Source: Glaesserella sp041814905
GTDB lineage: Bacteria; Pseudomonadota; Gammaproteobacteria; Enterobacterales; Pasteurellaceae
DNA length: 13,422 nucleotides
Assembly: GCF_041814905.1 (NCBI RefSeq)
Contig: NZ_JBGXYA010000077.1
Location: 1-13,422, forward strand
Reading direction: 5' to 3'
The translations under genes and the position numbers were made by a program. Every line of letters starts with the position of its first letter. The stretch's first letter is position 1. The notes under the pieces are model-generated. The model was not told where the DNA came from, did no database searches, and was given only the letters and a program-made list of their open reading frames with translations. Below, in pieces: positions 1 to 6,514 of this stretch.

Positions 1-692
1 GCCCCAAAACCATTGGCACAGTTCATCGTAGCAGACACTTCACAACCTTCGCTCATTTTCGGAAAAATTAACGGCTGAGTTGAAAACACACAATCAATTC
101 CAAATTTACGCTTCGGGTTTTGGCTGAAATTATACTCTTTGCGTAACAAGCTTCGCACTTTTGAAGCCAGCGGATCTTGAATGGTCTTGCTTAAATCGGT
201 GATCTGAATTTGGGTCGGATCCGTTTGCCCACCCGCTCCGCCAGTTGTGATGATTTTGATTTTATTACGCTTACAAAAAGCGATTAACGCCGCTTTGACT
301 TTCACACTGTCAATCGCATCAATCACATAATCATAACCACGCAGCAGATAGTCACTCAAATTATCTTGCGTGAGAAAATCATCAATGATCGTGACTTCAC
401 ATTCAGGGTTGATTTTGACAATACGCTCTTGCATTACTTCGGTTTTCAGTTTACCGATTTCGCCTGACATAGCATGAATTTGACGATTAATATTGGTCAC
501 ACAAATATCGTCCATATCAATCAAGGTAAGTTTCCCCACGCCTGAACGCGCCAAAGCTTCCACCGCCCAAGATCCAACACCGCCGATACCAATCACACAC
601 ACATGTGATTGACGTAGCTTTGCTAATCCTTCAGGCGTATAAAGGCGACCGATTCCGCCAAAACGTTGTTCGTAGTTATCTGTTCTTGTCAT
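1..692 (-). CDS. tcdA: tRNA threonylcarbamoyladenosine dehydratase TcdA (C-terminus cut by window edge)
   Basis: TcdA (CsdL/YgdL) is an E1-like enzyme that uses ATP to dehydrate N6-threonylcarbamoyladenosine at tRNA position 37 to its cyclic form. Seen here: 230 residues from an ATG at 692, with a Rossmann nucleotide-binding loop GIGGVGS at residues 35-41, the acidic strand end LIDMDD at 57-62, NINRQ at 67-71, and the later ThiF-family segments DAIDS at 125-129 and TTGGAGGQTDPT at 149-160. The E. coli protein is about 268 residues, so roughly 40 residues lie beyond base 1. The start lies 7 bases after the stop of the upstream nucleotidyltransferase, with a GAGAA-like ribosome site overlapping that stop region. 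It is therefore probably the last or a late gene of the uup-nucleotidyltransferase transcription unit. Identity is confident from residue-level similarity along the whole visible length. Confidence 0.95.
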   Translation of the reverse strand, partial: MTRTDNYEQRFGGIGRLYTPEGLAKLRQSHVCVIGIGGVGSWAVEALARSGVGKLTLIDMDDICVTNINRQIHAMSGEIGKLKTEVMQERIVKINPECEVTIIDDFLTQDNLSDYLLRGYDYVIDAIDSVKVKAALIAFCKRNKIKIITTGGAGGQTDPTQIQITDLSKTIQDPLASKVRSLLRKEYNFSQNPKRKFGIDCVFSTQPLIFPKMSEGCEVSATMNCANGFG

Positions 693-699
693 GTTATTC

Positions 700-1764
700 T
701 CATCGATATAATTGCCGGCGGATTGCGACTAGAGCCTGTATTGCTTGTTCACGATCTGCACGTTCAGGTAAATCGGATTGAGCAAACAGTACTTCAATTT
801 CCGCCATGAGTTGCTCCGCTCGCAAAATCAGTTCTTCATAAGTAAATTCACCGCGACGGATTGCCAATAGCGCCTCTCTATTTGGTCGGTGAACACGAAT
901 TTCACCATATAATGCAATCTCTTTTGCCGTTTCTAATAAACGGAAAGTATGCATTACGTTTTTTGAATCATACTGTTGACCATGCGCTTGGTTATTGTTG
1001 TAACGCTCTTCATTTCGTTCTTCCACCCACTGCCAATAAGACTGGTAATCTCGGCAATAGCTGCTAAAGCCTTCTTGATTAAAGATCAAATAAGTCACCG
1101 GTGATAAGCCTTTCTCAACCCGACTTTTCAAAATAACCGAATCTTCTTCATTCTTCATCACGCCTTGATAACCCAACTGACAATCTCGGTCTAAAAATAC
1201 CGCATAAAGATTTTTAGCATGTTCTATCGCAACTAATCCAAACTGTTTTTGGTTTAAATTTGAGTCGACCAACCACTTATTTAATGGAATGGATTTATCT
1301 TGTTCGAGAACAAAACAAAATTCTAATAAGCTTTTCTTCTCTTTGGGAATAGGATTAACAATTTTTTTATTTAACCCACGAGCTTTTTTTATTTGTCCAA
1401 AGGCATATCCTGCAAAACTTTGCTGACATTGCTTAGAAATAAAATAATCACTCTTTAATAAATCCATAAGTGGATGTCGATATAATATGCAATGTTCAGG
1501 TGAAGCTAACAATTCCAAAACGTTAGGATTATTTTGTAGTAATAATTCAACAAATCTCCCAAGTTCAAAATAAACTTCATCATTTGTTTCATTATTAACT
1601 TGCGGAATATAATTCAAACCATATAACGCATTATCCGGCAAATAAAATACTCCTCGAATATCCGTATCTGAATGTGGTAAATCAAGCCCATAAGCACGGC
1701 TACCTGAAATCACTTCAAATAAAATCAGATTTTGATCTTTTAAATCTTGAATCGTTAAGTTCAT
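700..1764 (-). CDS. RlaP-like nucleotidyltransferase (YcgL/COG3541 type), 354 aa
   Basis: This is a DNA polymerase beta-fold nucleotidyltransferase of the predicted RNA-repair (RlaP) family; its substrate is not known. The signature is at the N-terminus: G21-S22 followed by D33-x-D35 (SGSRAYG then SDTDIRG), the metal-binding pair of this fold. Acidic residues D62/E63 or E67, before FVELLLQNNPNVLELL, are candidates for the third metal ligand. The C-terminal helical part contains the family-typical YDSKNVMHTFRLLETA and a later RRGEFTYEEL segment. The ATG at 1764 overlaps the stop of the upstream paralogue by ATGA, so the two are translationally coupled. By hand count, bases 1381-1500 and 1561-1680 are near 30% GC, while bases 721-840 (its C-terminal end) are near 45% and neighbouring tcdA and uup stretches are near 50%. 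This suggests foreign or mosaic origin. The fold is secure; the biological role is inference. Confidence 0.85.
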   Translation of the reverse strand: MNLTIQDLKDQNLILFEVISGSRAYGLDLPHSDTDIRGVFYLPDNALYGLNYIPQVNNETNDEVYFELGRFVELLLQNNPNVLELLASPEHCILYRHPLMDLLKSDYFISKQCQQSFAGYAFGQIKKARGLNKKIVNPIPKEKKSLLEFCFVLEQDKSIPLNKWLVDSNLNQKQFGLVAIEHAKNLYAVFLDRDCQLGYQGVMKNEEDSVILKSRVEKGLSPVTYLIFNQEGFSSYCRDYQSYWQWVEERNEERYNNNQAHGQQYDSKNVMHTFRLLETAKEIALYGEIRVHRPNREALLAIRRGEFTYEELILRAEQLMAEIEVLFAQSDLPERADREQAIQALVAIRRQLYR

Positions 1765-2519
1765 CTTATTCTATTTAATGTCTTTATAAATAATTCGTTC
1801 AAAGGTTCTACTGCAAGCGGTCTGTTTTCAGGAATAATTTGCAAATTATCAATTTCGTTATATATATCGTGAGTAAATCGAATTAATGTTGAAGATAATT
1901 GATGTAAATAGCTCTCTGGTTGTGTTGCTTTTAAATTGATTAATCCGTCAATTTCCGCTTTTAAAGTATTCGGCAAATCTAGATAAAGTTGAAAAATATT
2001 CATTGGCGGAATTGTTTTTTTCTTTGCTGCCCAATCGGCTGCTAATAACGGGCGCAATACATAAAACCATTTTTTCAATTTTATTTCGTGATTTAAATCT
2101 AATTGCGATAATGCGTTTTTTGCGATACCACGATAATGATGCACTATGGGAGCCACTTGAAAATATTCATTTAAAAGCGGAGAAATATCTTTGACAAATG
2201 CCTCTTGCTGTTGATAAACAATAGGCGAATTAAACCATTCTAATAATACGGCATTGGATTTACGTAATAATTGTAATACCTTGCGTAGATCCCATCCGCC
2301 AACATCAAACCACTGATTTTCAATATATTCAAACGTCGATTTTGGTTCTTCAATAGATAAATAATCTTGTTGCGGACGAATAAAAATCGCCCGCACATCG
2401 TAATCACTATCTGGAGAAGGAAATCCCCATGCTCTGCTTCCACTTTCTACAGCTAATAAGAAGTGAATGTGCTCCGATTGGTTAATTTGGTTCAATTTTT
2501 GTTGAATTTCATCTTTCAT
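1761..2519 (-). CDS. RlaP-like nucleotidyltransferase, second paralogue, 252 aa
   Basis: This is a second nucleotidyltransferase of the same broad family, shorter and clearly diverged from its neighbour. G27-S28 and D39-x-D41 (ESGSRAWG then SDYDVRAIF) form the catalytic signature. The segment FEYIENQWFDVGGWDLRKVL, then LLRKSNAVLLEWFNSP, is typical of bacterial proteins annotated as 'nucleotidyltransferase domain-containing'; here the likely third acidic ligand is D in FDVGGWD or nearby. The rest is helical, with no HEPN RxxxxH motif that I can see. The ATG at 2519 has a good AAGGA ribosome site 7 bases upstream. The gene follows uup after 47 bases with no hairpin, so it is probably co-transcribed. 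A CAAGCGGTC uptake sequence with its AT-rich tail lies inside its 3' end, so it has resided in or arrived from a Pasteurellaceae genome. Substrate unknown; tRNA or another RNA is plausible. Confidence 0.82.
   Translation of the reverse strand: MKDEIQQKLNQINQSEHIHFLLAVESGSRAWGFPSPDSDYDVRAIFIRPQQDYLSIEEPKSTFEYIENQWFDVGGWDLRKVLQLLRKSNAVLLEWFNSPIVYQQQEAFVKDISPLLNEYFQVAPIVHHYRGIAKNALSQLDLNHEIKLKKWFYVLRPLLAADWAAKKKTIPPMNIFQLYLDLPNTLKAEIDGLINLKATQPESYLHQLSSTLIRFTHDIYNEIDNLQIIPENRPLAVEPLNELFIKTLNRIR
1813..1822 (+). repeat. Apl-type uptake signal sequence inside a coding region
   Basis: GCAAGCGGTC differs at one base from the ACAAGCGGTC core and is followed by T-rich blocks (TGTTTTC, then AATTTGCAAATT) as in the extended consensus. 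It lies in the last part of the 252-residue nucleotidyltransferase gene. Uptake sequences mark DNA taken up preferentially by competent Pasteurellaceae. Confidence 0.7.
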
Positions 2520-2566
2520 TCATTTTCCTTATAGCCATCATTAGTAACTATTCATTCCATCGTGCA

Positions 2567-4462
2567 TTAAATACCATTCTTAATATTTTCCAACGCTTCC
2601 CAACGTTCAAACGCTTGTTCTAATGCCATTTCAGCATCTGCCAGTTCTTGTAACTGGGTTTGCGTATAGCTCGGATCTTTAGCAAAGAAATCCGCACTAT
2701 TCACTTCGGCTTGTAAGGCTTCAATTTCTGCTTCAAGCTGTTCCATTTTTTCAGGCAGGGCTTCTAACTCTCTCTGCTCTTTATAAGAAAGTTTGACCTT
2801 CTTCCCCTCTCCCTGCTTGCGAGAGGAGGTGTCCGCAGGACGGAGGGGGGCTTTTGAGGCAAAATAATTCGCCTGTTGTTGCTTCGCATCGTGATAGCCG
2901 CCGATATATTTATTCACTACCCCTTCGCCTTCAAAGATGTAGCATTCTGTTGCGGTATTGTCGATAAATTGACGATCGTGGCTGACAATAATCAAAGTGC
3001 CTTGATAATCCGCCAACATCTCTTCCAGTAGTTCTAAGGTTTCTACATCAAGGTCGTTGGTAGGTTCGTCCAAAATCAGTAGGTTATTGGGTTTTAGCAA
3101 TAATTTAGCCAATAATAAGCGGTTACGTTCACCGCCCGACAGGGCTTTGACTGGGGTCATCGCCCGTTTCGGTGGAAATAGGAAATCTTGCAAATAACCA
3201 AGCACGTGGCGTTTTACCCCATTGACTTCAATATCTTGTTTGCCGTCAGCCACGTTATCCATTACCGTTTTTTCAGGATCAAGCTCTGCACGGTATTGAT
3301 CGAAATACGCCACTTCTAGCTTAGTGCCACAACGCACAGTCCCTTCCGTCGGCTGAATTTCGCCAAGTAATAACTTAATCAACGTCGTTTTGCCGATCCC
3401 GTTTGCACCAATAAAAGCAATTTTATCGCCACGCAAAATGGTAGTGCTGAAGTTTTTCAGCAAGGTTTTACCTGCCACTTCGTAGCTGGCATTTTCCACT
3501 TCAAACACAATTTTGCCTGAACGAGCGGTCTGATCGAGCTGAATTTTTACCGTGCCTTGTACTTCTCGGCGTGCTTTACGCTCTTCTCGCAAGGCTTTCA
3601 AAGCTCGCACACGCCCTTCATTACGGGTACGACGAGCTTTAATCCCTTGGCGGATCCAAACTTCTTCTTGGGCTAATTTTTTATCAAACAGCTCATTTTG
3701 TAAGGCTTCTACACGCAAATCTTCGGCTTTGGTTTCAAGGTAAACATCGTAATTACTTGGATAGGAAACCAATTTGCCCCGATCTAAATCGACAATGCGA
3801 GTTGCCATTTTGCGAATAAAAGCACGGTCGTGAGAGATGAAAATAATACTGCCTTTAAACTCTAACAACAGATTTTCTAACCAAGCTATCGTATCCACAT
3901 CTAAATGGTTGGTCGGTTCGTCCAACAGCAACACATCAGGATCCGCCACTAACGCACGCGCCAACGCCGCACGGCGAACCCAACCGCCTGACAGCTCGCA
4001 CAACCGTTTTTCTGGGTCAAGCTCTAATAGTTTCAAGGTATCTTGAATACGGTTTTCAAACTGCCAACCGTTAGCGTGTTCCAGTTGAGCCTGAACTTGA
4101 GAAAGTTGCGACATCAGCGTATCGCTGTAATCGGTCAGCATTTGTTGCGAAATATGGTGATATTGCTTTAAAAGATCGGCTAAATGAGCGATCCCTTCTG
4201 CTACATAATCGAAAACAGTATCTTCTATATGGCGGGGTGGATCTTGTTCTAAACGGGTGACAACAATATCTTTTTCAAAAATCAATTTGCCATCGTCTAA
4301 CTGAACTTCGCCAGCCAGCACTTTCATTAAGGTCGATTTTCCTGCCCCGTTTCGTCCGACAAGACAGACACGTTCGCCCTGTTCAATGTGTAATTCGGTA
4401 TGATCAAGTAGTGGATGATCGCCAAAGCCTAAATAGGCGTTAGAAAGGTTAATTAAAGCCAT
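2567..4462 (-). CDS. uup: ABC-F ATPase Uup
   Basis: Uup is a soluble tandem ABC-F ATPase that binds ribosomes and branched DNA. In E. coli, loss of it raises precise excision of transposons and perturbs translation. Seen in 631 residues: Walker A GRNGAGKS at 36-43, signature LSGGW at 157-161 and Walker B LLLDEPTNHLD at 178-188; second Walker A GANGIGKT at 352-359, LSGGE at 441-445 and DEPTNDLD at 465-472. A charged linker follows, then a C-terminal coiled coil from about residue 562 that carries DNA binding in homologues. I start at the ATG at 4462 (MALINLSNAY), which matches E. coli MSLISMHGAW. A TTG 30 bases upstream would add ten unconserved residues. Residues 538-553 are encoded by a GC-rich palindromic repeat-like element. 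The two nucleotidyltransferase genes follow. Confidence 0.96.
   Translation of the reverse strand: MALINLSNAYLGFGDHPLLDHTELHIEQGERVCLVGRNGAGKSTLMKVLAGEVQLDDGKLIFEKDIVVTRLEQDPPRHIEDTVFDYVAEGIAHLADLLKQYHHISQQMLTDYSDTLMSQLSQVQAQLEHANGWQFENRIQDTLKLLELDPEKRLCELSGGWVRRAALARALVADPDVLLLDEPTNHLDVDTIAWLENLLLEFKGSIIFISHDRAFIRKMATRIVDLDRGKLVSYPSNYDVYLETKAEDLRVEALQNELFDKKLAQEEVWIRQGIKARRTRNEGRVRALKALREERKARREVQGTVKIQLDQTARSGKIVFEVENASYEVAGKTLLKNFSTTILRGDKIAFIGANGIGKTTLIKLLLGEIQPTEGTVRCGTKLEVAYFDQYRAELDPEKTVMDNVADGKQDIEVNGVKRHVLGYLQDFLFPPKRAMTPVKALSGGERNRLLLAKLLLKPNNLLILDEPTNDLDVETLELLEEMLADYQGTLIIVSHDRQFIDNTATECYIFEGEGVVNKYIGGYHDAKQQQANYFASKAPLRPADTSSRKQGEGKKVKLSYKEQRELEALPEKMEQLEAEIEALQAEVNSADFFAKDPSYTQTQLQELADAEMALEQAFERWEALENIKNGI
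2803..2850. repeat. GC-rich palindromic element embedded in frame in uup
   Basis: About 48 bases are unlike the surrounding gene, being C-rich at one side and G-rich at the other. They contain two nested dyads: CCTCTC (2806-2811) with GAGAGG (2821-2826), and GTCC (2831-2834) with GGAC (2838-2841). The C-rich left end can also face the G-rich right end (GGAGGGGGG). It encodes 16 residues of the Uup linker (538-553, APLRPADTSSRKQGEG), where E. coli Uup has an unrelated alanine- and lysine-rich stretch. The length is a multiple of three. I infer a small dispersed repeat that was tolerated in the linker. A genome search for other copies was not possible here. Confidence 0.5.
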
Positions 4463-4492
4463 AGAATATCTGTTGAAATGAAAATTTTGCAA

Positions 4493-4501
4493 ATTTTAGC
4501 A
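4493..4501 (-). promoter_or_regulatory. Possible extended -10 promoter for uup
   Basis: Read on the minus strand, TGCTAAAAT (TGn plus TAAAAT, five of six matches to TATAAT) lies about 30 bases before the uup ATG. The preceding -35 region (TTACAA, 16 bases upstream) is weak and overlaps the uptake sequence at 4509-4518. The AT-rich tail of the uptake sequence could create this by chance. Confidence 0.3.
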
Positions 4502-4506
4502 GTTTT

Positions 4507-4528
4507 CTGACCGCTTGTAAGCGATCAG
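4507..4528. repeat. Uptake signal sequence within an imperfect dyad
   Basis: The core GACCGCTTGT (minus-strand ACAAGCGGTC) occupies 4509-4518. It is immediately followed by AAGCGATCAG, so that CTGACCGCTT and AAGCGATCAG form a 10-pair stem with one mismatch around GT. It lies between the peptidase stop and uup. On the minus strand no run of T follows, so I call it an uptake sequence with a possible weak or attenuating hairpin rather than a full terminator. Confidence 0.6.
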
Positions 4529-4548
4529 TTGTACGAGGAAAAGAGCCG

Positions 4549-5076
4549 TTATTGCTGTTTAACCAACAAAAACGGATTGACCGCACCGGTTTTAGTGTAA
4601 ATACCATAATGTAAATGTGGTGGAGTGCCTTTCGCGTTGCCGCTGTCGCCAACCGTACCGATAATGGTGCCTTTATCGATCCATTGATGTTTTTCGATAT
4701 CACCGAAATCTTCCAAATGAGCATAATAGTGAACTCTGCCGTCTACGCCAAGTACGCTGACAATATTCCCGCCAAGCCTATTTTGCCCTTTTTTCACCAC
4801 GATACCGCTAATATTGGCATAAATGGGGGTTCCGCGTTTTGCAAAAATATCAGAACCTTCATGTTTACGACCACCACCGCGTGGGCTGTGCCACGTATCG
4901 GTAAACCGTTGATTCGGCAGTGGATTATCCAAAAATTCCGGTGTTTTTTCGGTGAGAGAAACGACCAACCAACGACTGTAAGGATACAAATAAGGCACTT
5001 TCAAACTATAGCCGATTATCCCAAGCAGCACCATTCCGCCTAATAACAATAAAAGAGGTTTAAGCCATTTGCGCAT
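4549..5076 (-). CDS. Membrane-anchored M23 (LytM-like) metallopeptidase, 175 aa
   Basis: M23 enzymes are zinc endopeptidases that cut peptidoglycan peptide cross-bridges, or are regulators derived from them. An N-terminal hydrophobic segment at residues 7-24 after positive charges (RKWLK) predicts a single anchor with the catalytic domain in the periplasm. All zinc ligands are present: H72 and D76 (HEGSD) and H156 (HLHYG). H120 (YYAHLE) and H154 are the expected catalytic histidines, so the enzyme should be active rather than a degenerate EnvC-type activator. There is no coiled coil or LysM domain, and the protein is much shorter than EnvC or MepM. The ATG at 5074-5076 has only a weak GGA ribosome site. 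The gene is divergent from the DUF4298 gene and lies 86 bases before uup. The exact substrate and role in division or growth cannot be read from the sequence. Confidence 0.88.
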   Translation of the reverse strand: MRKWLKPLLLLLGGMVLLGIIGYSLKVPYLYPYSRWLVVSLTEKTPEFLDNPLPNQRFTDTWHSPRGGGRKHEGSDIFAKRGTPIYANISGIVVKKGQNRLGGNIVSVLGVDGRVHYYAHLEDFGDIEKHQWIDKGTIIGTVGDSGNAKGTPPHLHYGIYTKTGAVNPFLLVKQQ

Positions 5077-5112
5077 ATTATTCCAACGTTTAACTTGATA
5101 AAAATAGATTCA

Positions 5113-5140
5113 ATTTTACCAGCTTCATATTGGCTATCAA
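5113..5140 (-). promoter_or_regulatory. Sigma70-type promoter for the M23 peptidase gene
   Basis: On the minus strand TTGATA (5135-5140) and TAAAAT (5113-5118) are separated by 16 bases; each matches the consensus at five of six positions, and TG precedes the -10. It lies about 37 bases before the peptidase ATG. Confidence 0.55.
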
Positions 5141-5184
5141 ATACCCGTTATATTGTTCAATTCGCTAAAGATGTGCATAATTTC

Positions 5185-5193
5185 TGCTATAAT
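5185..5193 (+). promoter_or_regulatory. Extended -10 promoter for the DUF4298-transporter operon
   Basis: TGCTATAAT is a perfect TATAAT hexamer (5188-5193) preceded by TG one base away, the extended -10 arrangement that tolerates a poor -35. No convincing -35 is seen near 5165-5170. It lies about 29 bases before the start codon at 5222 and about 45 bases from the divergent peptidase -35. Confidence 0.6.
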
Positions 5194-5221
5194 TTGCCAC
5201 ATTTTGAAAGAGGAATACCTG

Positions 5222-5551
5222 ATGAGCCAAACAATTCAACAACGTATCCAACAAATCCAGCATCTCTATCGTGAATGGCTTGAGCTACAGCCTACATTAC
5301 AACAAGCACAATCGGATTGGCAGCGTAGCGCAGAAATTATCAATACATTGGAAAAATTCTATTTTGAAGGCGAATATCAAGATTATTTCCAGCAAATCGA
5401 GCAAGGGCTAGAGGTTGATTTAACCACCGAAGGCGAAGACAGTGTAATGTCGGAAGACACATTATGGAATGCTTTTTATGAACAGCAACAGACGTTATGG
5501 CAACAATTACGTTTTGCCGTCGCACAATTAGATCACGAGAAAAGCAGATGA
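5222..5551 (+). CDS. DUF4298 domain-containing protein, 109 aa
   Basis: This is a small acidic, largely helical cytoplasmic protein of a family of unknown function. The layout fits DUF4298: an N-terminal helix rich in Q (IQQRIQQIQHLYREW), a central FYFEGEYQDYFQQIEQGLE stretch and a C-terminal SEDTLWNAFYEQQ helix. No signal peptide, membrane segment or catalytic motif is visible. I chose the ATG at 5222, which has AGGA at 5211-5214 with 7-base spacing. An in-frame start at 5153 would precede the predicted promoter and add 23 unlikely residues. The stop overlaps the transporter start as ATGA, so the two are translationally coupled. I cannot assign a function; the coupling suggests a link with the transporter or simply a shared promoter. 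Confidence 0.8.
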   Translation: MSQTIQQRIQQIQHLYREWLELQPTLQQAQSDWQRSAEIINTLEKFYFEGEYQDYFQQIEQGLEVDLTTEGEDSVMSEDTLWNAFYEQQQTLWQQLRFAVAQLDHEKSR

Positions 5552-6426
5552 TGTGGATTTGGTTCACCCTACTTGCTGCGGCTATGCAGGCGGGACGCAA
5601 TGCATTCCAAAAGCAACTCAGCCAAAGCGTACCGGTGCTTGGCGTTACTTTAGCGCGTTTTTTATTTGCCGTGCCGTTAGCTCTCAGCTATCTGATTTTT
5701 CTATATAAAACCGATGCAAGTTATACACTTCCGACCTTTTCACTATACTTTTACTTATATGTTATCGGCGCTTCGATTGCACAAATTTTAGCAACTGCAT
5801 TAATGGTCAAACTTTTTCACCTCAAAAATTATGCCATCGGTGTTGGTTTGGCAAGAAGCGAAGCGGTATTGGCGGCGATTTTAGGCGTGATGTTTTTTGG
5901 CACCACAATCAGCCTGATCGGCTGGTTAGGCGTACTTATCGGCGGAATTGCCATTTTTTTAATGACCGGCGCTTCCAATTTGCGTTATGTGTCATGGAAA
6001 ACCTTACTCATCGGCTGTGGCAGCGGTTTGTGCTTTTCCCTAACCTCCTTATGGGTCAGAGAAGCCAGTTTACAGCTCAACAGCCATTACTTACTTTCTG
6101 CCGCTTGGGTACTGTTTTCGGTCATTACCTTTGAAGCCGTGATATTGCTCGCCTATTTGGCTATTCGCGAAAAAGAAACGCTGATTAAACTGCTACAACG
6201 CCCTAAATTAGCCGTCACGACCAGCGTTTTCTCTTTTTTAGGTTCATTCGGTTGGTTTAATGCGATGAGCCTAAACGATGTTGCCTTCGTTAAAACCGTC
6301 GGGCAAATTGAAATTTTGTTCATGTTGATGATTTCTTACGGTATTTTTAAAGAACGTTTAAAAACGCAAGATTTAGTCGGCTTAGCGTTGATCGTACTCG
6401 CCGCATTATTGGTGGTGTGGGGATAG
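5548..6426 (+). CDS. EamA/DMT-superfamily transporter, 292 aa
   Basis: This is an inner-membrane protein of the drug/metabolite transporter superfamily, which exports or exchanges small metabolites; the substrate here is unknown. It has about ten hydrophobic segments in two halves, beginning with WIWFTLLAAAMQAGRNAF. The second-half end is typical: VAFVKTVGQIEILFMLMISYGIFKE, with short charged loops at 165-168 and after residue 200. Its length of about 290 is usual for EamA proteins. Two adjacent ATGs (5548 and 5551) are possible; I use 5548 because it overlaps the preceding stop as ATGA, typical of coupling. An uptake sequence follows the stop by only a few bases, and nadK starts 88 bases later. 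No terminator is seen between, so read-through to nadK is possible. Confidence 0.85.
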   Translation: MMWIWFTLLAAAMQAGRNAFQKQLSQSVPVLGVTLARFLFAVPLALSYLIFLYKTDASYTLPTFSLYFYLYVIGASIAQILATALMVKLFHLKNYAIGVGLARSEAVLAAILGVMFFGTTISLIGWLGVLIGGIAIFLMTGASNLRYVSWKTLLIGCGSGLCFSLTSLWVREASLQLNSHYLLSAAWVLFSVITFEAVILLAYLAIREKETLIKLLQRPKLAVTTSVFSFLGSFGWFNAMSLNDVAFVKTVGQIEILFMLMISYGIFKERLKTQDLVGLALIVLAALLVVWG

Positions 6427-6429
6427 CTG

Positions 6430-6439
6430 ACAAGCGGTC
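6430..6439 (+). repeat. Apl-type uptake signal sequence
   Basis: This is a perfect ACAAGCGGTC core followed by the expected AT-rich tail (ATTTTGCGCTAAAATTTTAC). It sits just after the transporter stop codon and has no partner in inverse orientation nearby, so unlike those at 7409 and 9561 it forms no hairpin. Confidence 0.85.
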
Positions 6440-6454
6440 ATTTTGCGCTAAAAT

Positions 6455-6483
6455 TTTACAAATTCGACCGAGAAGACTACTAT
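6455..6483 (+). promoter_or_regulatory. Possible nadK promoter
   Basis: TTTACA (6455-6460) and TACTAT (6478-6483) are spaced by 17 bases, about 30 bases before the nadK ATG. The -10 is only a four-of-six match, and an overlapping TATATA at 6481 would need a 20-base spacer. The -35 lies in the tail of the uptake sequence. This is weak support. Confidence 0.35.
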
Positions 6484-6514
6484 ATAAAAAATCTTATTTA
6501 CGCAGATAAATGCT

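Noticed and set aside
700..2519. HEPN/MNT toxin-antitoxin module
   Set aside because: Both genes carry the nucleotidyltransferase signature and neither shows the HEPN RxxxxH motif, so the classical pairing is not present.
4463..4492. N-terminal extension of Uup from a TTG codon
   Set aside because: It adds ten residues with no counterpart in E. coli Uup and is encoded by the AT-rich tail of the uptake sequence; the ATG at 4462 fits the family.
4507..4528. Full rho-independent terminator for the M23 gene
   Set aside because: The stem exists but no T run follows on the minus strand, so only an uptake sequence with a weak dyad is claimed.
4615..5043. 142-codon open frame on the plus strand
   Set aside because: It is wholly antisense to the M23 peptidase gene, whose catalytic motifs are all intact; no ribosome site or recognisable domain.
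5153..5221. Longer N-terminus for the DUF4298 protein
   Set aside because: It would start upstream of the perfect TATAAT hexamer; the ATG at 5222 has AGGA at ideal spacing.
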